From positions 1 through 11,311 of the forward strand of contig CAZTZL010000091.1 in assembly GCA_964617625.1 (NCBI GenBank): a stretch of DNA of 11,311 nt. The letters run 5' to 3'. Under the pieces are notes generated by a model. The model made no database searches. It had not been told where the DNA came from and saw only the letters and a program-made list of their open reading frames with translations. The stretch's first letter is position 1. Each line of letters begins with the position of its first letter. The position numbers and the translations under genes were made by a program. Origin of the DNA: CAZTZL01 sp964617625 (GTDB lineage: Bacteria; Zhuqueibacterota; QNDG01; DSAB01). Below are positions 1 through 6,731 of this stretch, piece after piece.

Positions 1-9
1 TTTAACCCC

Positions 10-57
10 ACGCATTTTTTGGCGGCGGGGTAAAGAACACCTCGCCGAGCGGAAAAG
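10..57. repeat. Dispersed hairpin repeat, copy A
   Basis: This copy has the layout CGCATTTTTT, then a GC-rich hairpin, then GAGCGGAAAAG. The stem is nine pairs: 23-31 (CGGCGGGGT) pairs with 39-47 (ACCTCGCCG) including one G-T wobble, around a seven-base loop at 32-38. The same layout recurs at 184-235 and 1584-1634. Because the T-run lies before the hairpin on the plus strand, and an A-run therefore follows it on the minus strand, it is not a standard intrinsic terminator in either direction. It most resembles a REP-like dispersed repeat. Confidence 0.7.
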
Positions 58-183
58 ATAAGAATCCTTTAAAAATTGCAGATACCTTTATACTTTTAAT
101 CATTTGTGTTTATTGATTTTTTTAGTTCGCGAATTATCCTAATTCAATTTCGCCATTGCTGCTCGCGAGTTGTGTTTCTCACC

Positions 184-235
184 ACCGCGCATTTTTTTAT
201 GGCGAGTTGAAGGAATACCTCACCGAACGGAAAAG
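184..235. repeat. Dispersed hairpin repeat, copy B
   Basis: This copy shares the order CGCATTTTTTT, GGCGAG, GAAGGAA, ACCTC, CCGA, CGGAAAAG with copies A and C. Its stem is weaker, with mismatches near the loop and at one base of the outer stem. It ends immediately next to the stop codon of the Mrr-type nuclease gene at 236-238, so in that gene's transcript it forms the start of the 3' untranslated region. Confidence 0.65.
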
Positions 236-1135
236 TTATATCTTCGGAAGCCATAATCCTAAATTATTATTACCAAAATTAGTGCCAACAATATTCAACC
301 AATTTTTAATATCTGCAAAATCATTTAGTTGTAGTCGAAAAGGTCTTAATGTCTCTATCTTTTTTGCATCTTTAGAGTAACTAGATGTAGTAACGATCAT
401 TCCTAATGAAGCATCATCTTTGCTATCTAACACATATAAGAATCTCTCAACTTGTTCAATACCAATCTTATTTTCTGGTGTATATCGTTTACAATCTATC
501 AAAGTAAGTAATTTCTGATTCGTTGGTGTAGTTAAGAAAGCAAGTATATCTCGACCGCCATCTTTTGTTTGTCTAGTTAATTCTGTTTTAAAACCCATCC
601 TGCTAAGAATATCATTTATAAGTTCTTCAAATTTACGTGGTGTAAATTTGTAAATTACATTGGGATTTTTTCTGAGATACTCATAGAGTTCATCACCAAA
701 TTCATTTATTGCTACAGAATTAATAAATCTTTTTTCCTCATATTCATTGCAATAGTTCTTATACTCCTTATAAATTTTAAGGTTTTTCAATCCGGATAAT
801 AAGTATTTGGATAGTAATTTGTTTTTATCAAAAACATACTCTGGTTTGACAGGTTCACTTTCTTTAATTAATGACTCCCAATTAAAAGATTCATTATAAT
901 CATAATCACGCCCTATCCAAATCAATGCACATAGTTCACTAAGCGCTGGTTTATTGAGTGCTTCAATTTTTAGTAGTAGAGGCTGATTTTTCTTTCGATA
1001 TTCATTGAATGTCTTTTTATTAAAAAAGGAACTAACATAATCAGATACCTTATTCCGTTTTTTGAAATCCCATTTATCAATATCAGATGATATTTCTAGA
1101 ATTTCGCGTATGTCATTAAATGTTAAATATTTCAT
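236..1135 (-). CDS. Mrr-type restriction endonuclease with DUF3775-like N-terminal region
   Basis: This 299-residue protein is predicted to cut DNA in the cytoplasm, probably as a type IV-like or accessory restriction nuclease. Residues about 165-280 match the Mrr/restriction endonuclease-like fold: FEELINDILSRMGF helix, GGRD with Asp196, and the IDCKRY strand with Asp214 and Lys216, giving a D...DxK active site in place of the more usual ExK or QxK. Residues about 58-120 (ELCALIWIGRD, then YLLSGL) resemble DUF3775, a family of unknown role; that assignment is from memory of its motif. There is no signal peptide or membrane segment. No methyltransferase or specificity subunit is visible. The gene is much poorer in G+C (25% and 37% in two 60-base lines counted by hand) than the secreted-protein genes, which suggests acquisition by transfer. 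No clear Shine-Dalgarno precedes the ATG. Confident in the nuclease domain, less so in the N-terminal family and biological target. Confidence 0.82.
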   Translation of the reverse strand: MKYLTFNDIREILEISSDIDKWDFKKRNKVSDYVSSFFNKKTFNEYRKKNQPLLLKIEALNKPALSELCALIWIGRDYDYNESFNWESLIKESEPVKPEYVFDKNKLLSKYLLSGLKNLKIYKEYKNYCNEYEEKRFINSVAINEFGDELYEYLRKNPNVIYKFTPRKFEELINDILSRMGFKTELTRQTKDGGRDILAFLTTPTNQKLLTLIDCKRYTPENKIGIEQVERFLYVLDSKDDASLGMIVTTSSYSKDAKKIETLRPFRLQLNDFADIKNWLNIVGTNFGNNNLGLWLPKI

Positions 1136-1138
1136 ATT

Positions 1139-1261
1139 CTAGTGGTCTAAAATAAATTGCTTTATTTCCTCTGCAATTTTTTTTAGTAAGAAAAAAAATG
1201 CTTCTTCAGTTTCAATATCAGTGTCGTTTTCCTGATCGGTGCCGGTGCAGTTTGTTGGTTC
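1139..1261 (-). pseudogene. Possible remnant of a gene end upstream of the nuclease
   Basis: A 40-codon open stretch reads ...DIETEEAFFFLLKKIAEEIKQFILDH and stops with TAG at 1139-1141, three bases before the nuclease ATG. The charged, amphipathic composition and operon-like spacing suggest the tail of a lost upstream gene. However, the frame has no ATG, GTG or TTG start, and stop codons lie just upstream. It could equally be chance in AT-rich DNA. I do not recognise the sequence. Confidence 0.2.
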
Positions 1262-1382
1262 TCAGATTCAGGTGCAGGTGTTGCCTAAAATTAACGGAAA
1301 CATTCGAAGAAATCAAGAGAAATTCGTGAATTTAAGCCGTTGTGCAAAATTTAGAAAAAAGATTATTTGCAAGAGTAAAAAG

Positions 1383-1456
1383 TGGATTCCCGCTCAAAAG
1401 ATTGCGGGAATGACAAAGGTAGGGTGTCATTCCTGAAATTTTTAATCAGGAATCCA
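1383..1456. repeat. Nested 74-base palindromic repeat
   Basis: Two perfect eight-base hairpins sit side by side: ATTCCCGC/GCGGGAAT (1386-1393 with 1404-1411) and ATTCCTGA/TCAGGAAT (1429-1436 with 1446-1453). They are also mutually inverted: TGGATTCC at 1383-1390 is the reverse complement of GGAATCCA at 1449-1456, and GGAATGACA at 1407-1415 is the reverse complement of TGTCATTCC at 1425-1433. The DNA can therefore fold as two small hairpins or as one large foldback. The GATTCCCGC...GCGGGAATGAC half resembles a widespread class of bacterial intergenic repeat, including the neisserial ATTCCC/GGGAAT type. Confidence 0.8.
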
Positions 1457-1489
1457 AGGGTGGGGTAACAAAATCAATCAGTTTAAACA

Positions 1490-1509
1490 TTAACCTTAAA
1501 ACCGGTTAA
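1490..1509. repeat. Small inverted repeat after the orphan sorting-domain tail
   Basis: TTAACC at 1490-1495 is the reverse complement of GGTTAA at 1504-1509. On the minus strand it lies a few bases after the stop codon of the orphan tail at 1512-1514. It lacks a following T-run, so a terminator role is doubtful. It may be chance. Confidence 0.3.
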
Positions 1510-1511
1510 AT

Positions 1512-1583
1512 TTATTTCAATATCACCATTCTTCTGACCCGATGAAACTCGGTTCCGGAGGGAAGTGCGTTGGCTTTGATCCG
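1512..1583 (-). pseudogene. Orphan C-terminal tail of a third T9SS sorting domain
   Basis: Read on the minus strand, the codons give RIKANALPSGTEFHRVRRM, then VILK and a TAA stop at 1512-1514. This matches the last 23 residues of the two T9SS cargo proteins in the window (for example RIKANPIPSGTEFHQVRRM). At the DNA level, 61 of 69 coding bases match the tail of the 797-residue gene, aligned without gaps at an offset of 140 bases. Homology stops at 1583/1584, where hairpin-repeat copy C begins, so the rest of the sorting domain and its cargo gene are missing. It is best read as the relic of a deleted or rearranged third cargo gene. Confidence 0.8.
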
Positions 1584-1634
1584 TGTGTATTTTTCTGCGG
1601 CGAGGTGAAGGAACACCTCGTCGAGCGGGAATTA
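1584..1634. repeat. Dispersed hairpin repeat, copy C
   Basis: This is the most stable copy. The ten-pair stem CGGCGAGGTG (1598-1607) pairs with CACCTCGTCG (1614-1623) with one G-T wobble and the six-base loop AAGGAA. As in copies A and B, a T-run precedes it and GAGCGG with an A-rich end follows. It begins exactly where the orphan sorting-domain tail breaks off and ends 17 bases before the stop codon of the 797-residue gene, followed by a small ACAAC/GTTGT hairpin at about 1638-1649. Confidence 0.75.
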
Positions 1635-1651
1635 TGCACAACGAGTTGTAT

Positions 1652-4045
1652 CTATTTCAATATGACCATTCTTCTGACCTGGTGAAATTCGGTTCCGGAG
1701 GGGATTGGGTTGGCTTTGATTCGGTAGAAATAGACGCCGGAGCTAAGGCGGTTTGCGTGGAACTGGCGGGTATAATGTCCGGGAGGAAGGGTTTTGTGAA
1801 CAATGGTTTTAACTGTGCGGCCTAATATATCGATGATTTCCAGAGTGACCTGAGACCGTACCGGCAGAGCGAACGAAATCGTGGCGTCGGGATTGAACGG
1901 ATTTGGATAATTCTGATCAAGCCGGAATTCAAACGGCCTCACTTTGCCATTCCCGATTGCGGTTGAAACCGAATTGACTTCCCATGCATGGACAATGAGC
2001 CTTCCGTCCCATTCCCTCAGGAATTCTGCGGCATACAGGATCTGATTTTCCGAATCAAATGCCGCGGAAAAGATTTCATGATCGCCTCCGTAAAAAGTCT
2101 CTTTCGGGATTCGAAGCGCGGCATAGGGTTGGGGCTGGTATGAAGACATTGATCCGTTCGCGACAGCAGCAAGATCCTGCGGATCGTAGAGAACGATCAT
2201 GGGCTGCCGGTTGTGCGACCGCCAGCCTTTTCCGTCCGGGTCGGTTTCCCAAAAATCCGGATAGGGCACGTCTGCGATGACCCAGTCGTGGCGCATCCGC
2301 TCTCCATGATAGCCGTACCAGTTGTGTCCCAGCGCTTTGTTCCCGATGATTGCGATAGCGTCCTGCCCGTTCGCCGTGAGCCACATGGCTTCCCGCCAGT
2401 CATCCGCGTGTTTGTATCCGTCTACGGCATTTGGGAAGTGCACATTATCTGTGCCTTCTACCGAACCGTATTTCAGAAGTGTTGTGAAATCCAAGATCTG
2501 ATCAGGTGATGGGGGTGTTGTTCCAACTCTTGAGAAGGCAAACAACGTCGGACCGAGGCCGCTCAATCCGCCGTCGCGGCATCGGCCCGTGACGAGGTTT
2601 CTACCCGAACAATGAATGTCTGCCCATTGCTGCGGGATTGAAAACAACCAGTCACTCATCATTGCATCGATTGGCGGAAGGCCGGGATCTCCAAGATACC
2701 ATGCGCCGAATTTTTGATTTTCAGCAAGATCCGAAATATCGCAGCAGCTGATTGAGGCGTGTTTTTCTCCGGTTACCGTATAATGGATGCTCCAGGAACT
2801 GTAAAGTCTTCCTTCATCAGAAACCACTTCCAGACCCGTACGCCAAATGTCCACATAATCCCAATTATCGATATTGGCGGGCCGGATATTCACAGGATTT
2901 GTCAGGATGGAAGCTTCATTCAGGTCATTCGGATTTTTTCCGGATGAGATCAAGGGGGGCGGGATGTCGATCTCTCCGACCAGTCCGTTTTCCGGCTGGT
3001 TGAGATTGGTCAGAAAGAGAGAACCCGGATAACTATCCGATGCATTTATCTGTCCGCCGTCACCTCCTGAATGATAAGCGATGGCCTCGCCTCCCCAGGA
3101 AAAATCTTCGGGTACCAAGATTGCTCCGAGATATTCAAATCCGGCAGGATGGATCAAATCTTCCCGGCCGAGGTCAGGTTGTGTTGTTGCCGAAACCGGA
3201 TCAGATGCCATGCTTTCGTTTCCGGTGGCGTCTAGCGCGGTAACACTGAACGTATAATCAGTGGCCGGTTCGAGGAAAACGCAGGTGTGATCAGTGGATT
3301 GACTATATCCTTCGATCTCCCCATTCCGATAAACGAGATATTCGACCACGCCGATATTATCCTCGGGCGCATCCCAGCTGAGGCGTATTTTTGAATCTGA
3401 TACGACAATTGCGTTCAGTCCGGACGGTTTCGCGGGAGGGATGATATCCGCGTCATCGAGAAGCTCGATCTTTTCACAAATCAGAAATTGTTTTTGATAG
3501 GTCGATCCCCATTCAATGGCCAGGTTGATGTTGACCAACGCATAGGTACTGTCTGTTTTGTGAACGCCCGAATCCGTAATATTGAAAACAGTTTTCGCGG
3601 TTCCGCGGGAGAAAATTTCGGAATAGGTCAAACGATAGTCGGTGAAGCTGCGCATGGTCAGCCACTTACCGTCCGGGAATGCTTCATTCGGTTCATTGGC
3701 ATCGGTGAAACTGATCCGAGCCGTAAAGAAAAACGATTCGTCCGAATCATTGTACCAGGTGACCACGATCCTTTCGCCTTTTGAAAACGACCGTGGCGTT
3801 CCTTGTACACCTCGAAAATCTCCATATTCACCGGGATCGGATGTTGCGATCAGTCCGCCATTTCCCCGCTCAGTATAATCCAGTTGACTGCTTTTCAGGA
3901 GGATGTTCCAGTCTTCGAGGTCAAAGGCCGTGTTTTCAGCAGAAGTTCCGAATCGGACGAGTGTCACACCTGCGGCTTCCCGGGTATTAAAGAGGGCAAG
4001 ACTAAAAATAAGACAGATCATACTGTAACGAAAACATGTTTTCAT
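1652..4045 (-). CDS. T9SS-exported FnIII protein of an uncharacterised secreted family
   Basis: This 797-residue protein is predicted to be exported to the cell surface or medium. A signal peptide covers residues 1 to about 26. Residues about 28-195 are an unassigned beta-rich region, about 202-289 a fibronectin type III domain (IPPAKPSGLNAIVV, then YTFSVTALDATGNES), and about 298-690 a large region with GGEAIAYHSGGD, DSYPGSLFLTN, LYDPQDLAAVANG and IFSAAFDSENQILYAAEF. From memory, these motifs recur in a conserved secreted family of unknown function in several environmental phyla, perhaps beta-propeller-like. No catalytic motif is recognised. Residues about 706-797 are a T9SS type A sorting domain (QNYPNPFNP to the C-terminus). 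Its start overlaps the upstream gene's stop as ATGA, which implies translational coupling and a shared transcript, and suggests the two proteins work together. Confident on architecture and export, not on function. Confidence 0.85.
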   Translation of the reverse strand: MKTCFRYSMICLIFSLALFNTREAAGVTLVRFGTSAENTAFDLEDWNILLKSSQLDYTERGNGGLIATSDPGEYGDFRGVQGTPRSFSKGERIVVTWYNDSDESFFFTARISFTDANEPNEAFPDGKWLTMRSFTDYRLTYSEIFSRGTAKTVFNITDSGVHKTDSTYALVNINLAIEWGSTYQKQFLICEKIELLDDADIIPPAKPSGLNAIVVSDSKIRLSWDAPEDNIGVVEYLVYRNGEIEGYSQSTDHTCVFLEPATDYTFSVTALDATGNESMASDPVSATTQPDLGREDLIHPAGFEYLGAILVPEDFSWGGEAIAYHSGGDGGQINASDSYPGSLFLTNLNQPENGLVGEIDIPPPLISSGKNPNDLNEASILTNPVNIRPANIDNWDYVDIWRTGLEVVSDEGRLYSSWSIHYTVTGEKHASISCCDISDLAENQKFGAWYLGDPGLPPIDAMMSDWLFSIPQQWADIHCSGRNLVTGRCRDGGLSGLGPTLFAFSRVGTTPPSPDQILDFTTLLKYGSVEGTDNVHFPNAVDGYKHADDWREAMWLTANGQDAIAIIGNKALGHNWYGYHGERMRHDWVIADVPYPDFWETDPDGKGWRSHNRQPMIVLYDPQDLAAVANGSMSSYQPQPYAALRIPKETFYGGDHEIFSAAFDSENQILYAAEFLREWDGRLIVHAWEVNSVSTAIGNGKVRPFEFRLDQNYPNPFNPDATISFALPVRSQVTLEIIDILGRTVKTIVHKTLPPGHYTRQFHANRLSSGVYFYRIKANPIPSGTEFHQVRRMVILK
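1655..1903 (-). repeat. Sorting-domain DNA repeat, copy in the 797-residue gene
   Basis: This stretch aligns without gaps to 4045-4293 at a constant offset of 2390 bases. Bases 1812-1903 are identical to 4202-4293, 92 bases covering residues 715-744 of the sorting domain with no synonymous change. The remainder (1655-1811) is diverged in scattered positions. This mosaic suggests recent recombination or gene conversion over part of an older duplication. Confidence 0.85.
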
Positions 4046-6633
4046 TTCAATATCACCATTCTTCTGACCTGGTGAAATTCGGTTCCAGAGGGGAGGGGAT
4101 TGCCTTGGAGCCGGCAGAAGTAGACGCCGGAGCTGAGGCGGTTTGCGTGGAACTGACGGGTGTAGTGTCCCGGCGAGAGAATTTCATTAGTAATGGTACC
4201 GACTGTGCGGCCTAATATATCGATGATTTCCAGAGTGACCTGAGACCGTACCGGCAGAGCGAACGAAATCGTGGCGTCGGGATTGAACGGATTGGGATAG
4301 ACCGGATCAAGAGCGAATTCTTTCGGTTGACTTGCGGACAGTTCTGGCGGAACTGCGGTTTGATCGATTCGCATCAAAACAACATTGTCGATGTAAACAT
4401 CACCTGTTGCCGAGCCGACGCTGAAAACCACGCGCGTCTGATTGGTGGTGACATTCTCCATCTCGAATGTGAAGGATTGGTGTTCCGATGTGGTCTGAAT
4501 GTAACTTGGTTCGATCCGGCCAAAATTGGTATAAGGAGGATTGGTAGATTCGATCCGCGCATCGATAATGCGGGCATGATCCGCCCGGGCATCAAATTTA
4601 AAAACATAGGTTTGGCCGTGATAAAGCATCAGTGCATTCTGACTCAGTTCAATGTCATTGTAATTACTTCCGCCCTGCTGAATTTGAATATGGCATTCGT
4701 TGCTGCCGGCATTGGCGCTGGCAGAGGCAGAATTCTGAACGTTGAAATTCCAGTTGGACATTCCGGAAGAAAAATCATTGTTTTTGATCATGTTCGTATT
4801 GACAGGGATAAACGTGGTGTTGACCATTTCCTCGTTGGAGAACTCGCTTTCATTGTCATCCGAATCCACAGCCGTGACTCGGAAATAATAAGTGTTGCTT
4901 TCGGTGATGTCGTTCTCATCAAGAACCACGTAAGGATTGCTGGTGGTTTTCATGACGGTTGTCGGATTGGGATCGGGGCCGCCGTAAACCCGGTATTCCT
5001 TCACATCGGGATCGCCGAACTTGTTAAACAGAAGCACGATCCGGTCCGTGTGCGATTCAACCACGAGAAAAGGAAAATGAACCATTCCGTTCCAGGGACA
5101 CCTCCAGACACGGTAGCATTGAACCGGCTGGACATAATTCATTTCAAAGGCTTTGGATTTGTCGAGCCGGACCTCTGTCAATTTCGGTAAATTTTCCAGG
5201 CCCCAGCTGATTAATCTGTTCCCGTTGGGAAGCTGCTGTATATTGCCTTTGTAGGGAGCGTAGTAGTCGTTCGGCGTGTTTCGAAATTCCCAGACTTTGG
5301 TAGCGGTCATGTTCACCGTGTCCACTTTGAATTCCAGGGCACGGGAATAGGGGTGGGGCGTGTGGTAATTGCCGTTGTCGAAGATGAGATAATTACCGTT
5401 AGGCAGGACGCGGATGCAGTGCTGCATATAGACAAAACCGTCCAGATCCACATATGTGAATTCATTTTTTTTGCCGCCGAGCCGCCACATGATCTCGCCG
5501 GTATTTTTATTGATTTTTGTGACTTCGTTCATGATTTTCGGCGTGATCAGGTAGTTGCCGTCCAGATCGATCCCGATGGAGTTGGTGTGGAGGTAATCGA
5601 TGGTCTGCCCCCGGAGGTTCACGGACCGTTCGTCCGCGTCAGTGATCTCGTAATTGCCCGGGTCGTCGCTGCGCCAGATAAACACCGGATTGTCATTTCC
5701 GTCCATTTCAATGAGGTGATAATCGATAACCGTTGCGTTCGGATTTCCTCCTGAAACATACTGGCGCATATCCACCTGACGTTCGGTCATTGCCGTGATG
5801 AGATAATGTCCATTGGGCAGCACCAAAAGCTCGTGCTCGTCGATCATATACCCGGGCGGAGCAAAAAAAGTATCCACCACAGTAAATGTATTATCGACGC
5901 CGATATAACCGCCACCGCCAAAACCGGACCGGACGGTCATGGTGATCACGCCGGTTTCCTGAACCTTGAAATCCCTCCGGCTGTCAGGGACGATCCAGTA
6001 AAATACGGGATTGCCGTTATTGTCCAGAATCAGATTGTAGTATTTTTCGCCTTCAAAATTTGTAAAAATGTAGCCGGTATCCGGATTGTCATTCACCGTA
6101 ATATCGATGTAGGGAAAATCGGATGGAACCGATACGCCGTTTAATACCACGACGCCGTCCGCATTGGGCGTGTATTTTTCCTTTGATGACTGTGAGGACA
6201 ATGAAACGGGATTGGACTGTCCGTCTTTTAAATGGGCATTGGATTCCATCGGTCCGATTGTAAATGTGATTGTCGAATCCAGAAACGGTTCGGACTGTCC
6301 AAACAGACGCGGGGTCAGATTGACTGTGACTGTTTCCCCTGATTGATACGGACGATCCGGTTTAAAAATAAATGTTTTCTCATCGTCGGAGATAATAGTT
6401 TCTCCCTGCACGGTTCCCGATTGTTCGCCCTGGATATGGATGAATGTTTCATGATTGGCAATTTGATCCGGACCAATCTCCTCAAACCGGACGATAACCG
6501 GGGACTCTTTTACAACCCAGTCAGATTTATCTTTAGGAAATAGATACTGAATCTTTACAGAGGAAGGTTGTTCGGCCATTACCAAGGAAGACCAGAGAAT
6601 CAGAATGAATATGGTTTTAATTTGTTTTTTCAT
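4042..6633 (-). CDS. T9SS-exported arylsulfotransferase-like (ASST) multidomain protein
   Basis: The 863-residue protein is exported and probably surface-bound. In order: signal peptide 1-20 (ending SLVMA), Ig-like Big_5 type domain about 25-127, ASST-type beta-propeller about 180-480, FnIII about 520-606, CBM4_9-like carbohydrate-binding fold about 612-756 (NMIKNNDFSSGMSNWNF, then VYIDNVVL), and T9SS type A sorting domain about 774-863. ASST enzymes move sulfuryl groups between phenolic compounds through a histidine. Here candidate site residues are His267 (DEHELLVLPNG), His349 and Asn351 (YLHTNS) and His405 (MQHCIRVLPNG), followed by FDNG; TGEIMWRLGG is typical of the Arylsulfotran_2 branch. 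A conserved Arg may be replaced by Lys366 (ITPKIMNEVTKI). Activity is inferred; a binding-only role is possible. AGGAG at 6644-6648 supports the start. The stop overlaps the next start. Confidence 0.85.
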   Translation of the reverse strand: MKKQIKTIFILILWSSLVMAEQPSSVKIQYLFPKDKSDWVVKESPVIVRFEEIGPDQIANHETFIHIQGEQSGTVQGETIISDDEKTFIFKPDRPYQSGETVTVNLTPRLFGQSEPFLDSTITFTIGPMESNAHLKDGQSNPVSLSSQSSKEKYTPNADGVVVLNGVSVPSDFPYIDITVNDNPDTGYIFTNFEGEKYYNLILDNNGNPVFYWIVPDSRRDFKVQETGVITMTVRSGFGGGGYIGVDNTFTVVDTFFAPPGYMIDEHELLVLPNGHYLITAMTERQVDMRQYVSGGNPNATVIDYHLIEMDGNDNPVFIWRSDDPGNYEITDADERSVNLRGQTIDYLHTNSIGIDLDGNYLITPKIMNEVTKINKNTGEIMWRLGGKKNEFTYVDLDGFVYMQHCIRVLPNGNYLIFDNGNYHTPHPYSRALEFKVDTVNMTATKVWEFRNTPNDYYAPYKGNIQQLPNGNRLISWGLENLPKLTEVRLDKSKAFEMNYVQPVQCYRVWRCPWNGMVHFPFLVVESHTDRIVLLFNKFGDPDVKEYRVYGGPDPNPTTVMKTTSNPYVVLDENDITESNTYYFRVTAVDSDDNESEFSNEEMVNTTFIPVNTNMIKNNDFSSGMSNWNFNVQNSASASANAGSNECHIQIQQGGSNYNDIELSQNALMLYHGQTYVFKFDARADHARIIDARIESTNPPYTNFGRIEPSYIQTTSEHQSFTFEMENVTTNQTRVVFSVGSATGDVYIDNVVLMRIDQTAVPPELSASQPKEFALDPVYPNPFNPDATISFALPVRSQVTLEIIDILGRTVGTITNEILSPGHYTRQFHANRLSSGVYFCRLQGNPLPSGTEFHQVRRMVILK
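4045..4293 (-). repeat. Sorting-domain DNA repeat, copy in the ASST-like gene
   Basis: This is the partner of 1655-1903. Within it, 4202-4293 is base-for-base identical to 1812-1903, while the terminal codons differ in several places, including FCRLQGNPL here against FYRIKANPI in the other protein. The identity ends on the upstream side in a linker where the proteins diverge. Confidence 0.85.
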
Positions 6634-6643
6634 ATCGATTAAA

Positions 6644-6648
6644 CTCCT
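6644..6648 (-). promoter_or_regulatory. Ribosome binding site of the ASST-like gene
   Basis: On the minus strand, AGGAG lies ten bases before the ATG at 6631-6633. It fixes the start at the signal peptide MKKQIKTIFILILW and is a stronger site than those seen before the HEAT or nuclease genes. Confidence 0.65.
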
Positions 6649-6701
6649 GACGATTGATTCGGTTTCAGAAACAATTCGAAACGGATTTCCCTTTCCTTAC
6701 A

Positions 6702-6730
6702 GCGAAGTTAAAGAACTCTACCGGACAAAA
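6702..6730. repeat. Possible degenerate hairpin-repeat copy D
   Basis: GCGAAGTTAAAGAACTC followed by CCGGAC and an A-run follows the order of copy A (GCGGGGTAAAGAACACCTCGCCGAGCGG, then AAAA) with substitutions and about one base gap. It would not form a stable hairpin. Its placement, ending one base from the stop codon of the HEAT-repeat gene (6732-6734), mirrors copy B next to the nuclease stop, which is the main reason to list it. It may be coincidence. Confidence 0.3.
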
Positions 6731-6731
6731 A

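Larger units (their letters stand above)
1..235. other. Non-coding left flank carrying two hairpin-repeat copies
   Basis: No convincing gene lies here. The stretch contains two copies of the dispersed hairpin repeat (about 10-57 and 184-235) separated by an AT-rich spacer. The short plus-strand frame that opens at 156 merely reads through repeat copy B and into the antisense of the nuclease gene. TCGCGA occurs twice (around 126 and 163), but I attach no function to it. No tRNA-like cloverleaf or recognisable promoter was seen. Confidence 0.6.
1136..1651. other. Non-coding, repeat-rich gap between the nuclease and the T9SS cargo genes
   Basis: This 516-base gap holds no complete gene that I can support. 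From left to right it contains a startless open stretch antisense at 1142-1261, plain AT-rich sequence, a nested palindrome at 1383-1456, a small inverted repeat at 1490-1509, an orphan sorting-domain tail at 1512-1583 and hairpin-repeat copy C at 1584-1634. The plus-strand frame at 1239-1436 ends by translating the palindrome and is not credible. The pile-up of repeats and a broken gene end suggests a recombination-prone junction. Confidence 0.6.

Noticed and set aside
184..235. Hairpin repeat as an intrinsic terminator of the nuclease gene
   Set aside because: On the transcribed strand the hairpin is followed by an A-run, not a T-run, and the copy B stem is imperfect.
1239..1436. Plus-strand 65-codon open frame
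   Set aside because: Its end (WIPAQKIAGMT) is a translation of the nested palindrome, and the rest has no coding character.
1..1651. CRISPR array or transposon ends
   Set aside because: The repeats are too few, irregularly spaced and self-complementary, and no cas gene, transposase or target-site duplication is visible.
4327..5190. Long plus-strand open frame of 287 codons
   Set aside because: It is fully antisense to the ASST-like gene, which has clear domains, signal peptide and sorting tag; the plus-strand peptide has no recognisable features.
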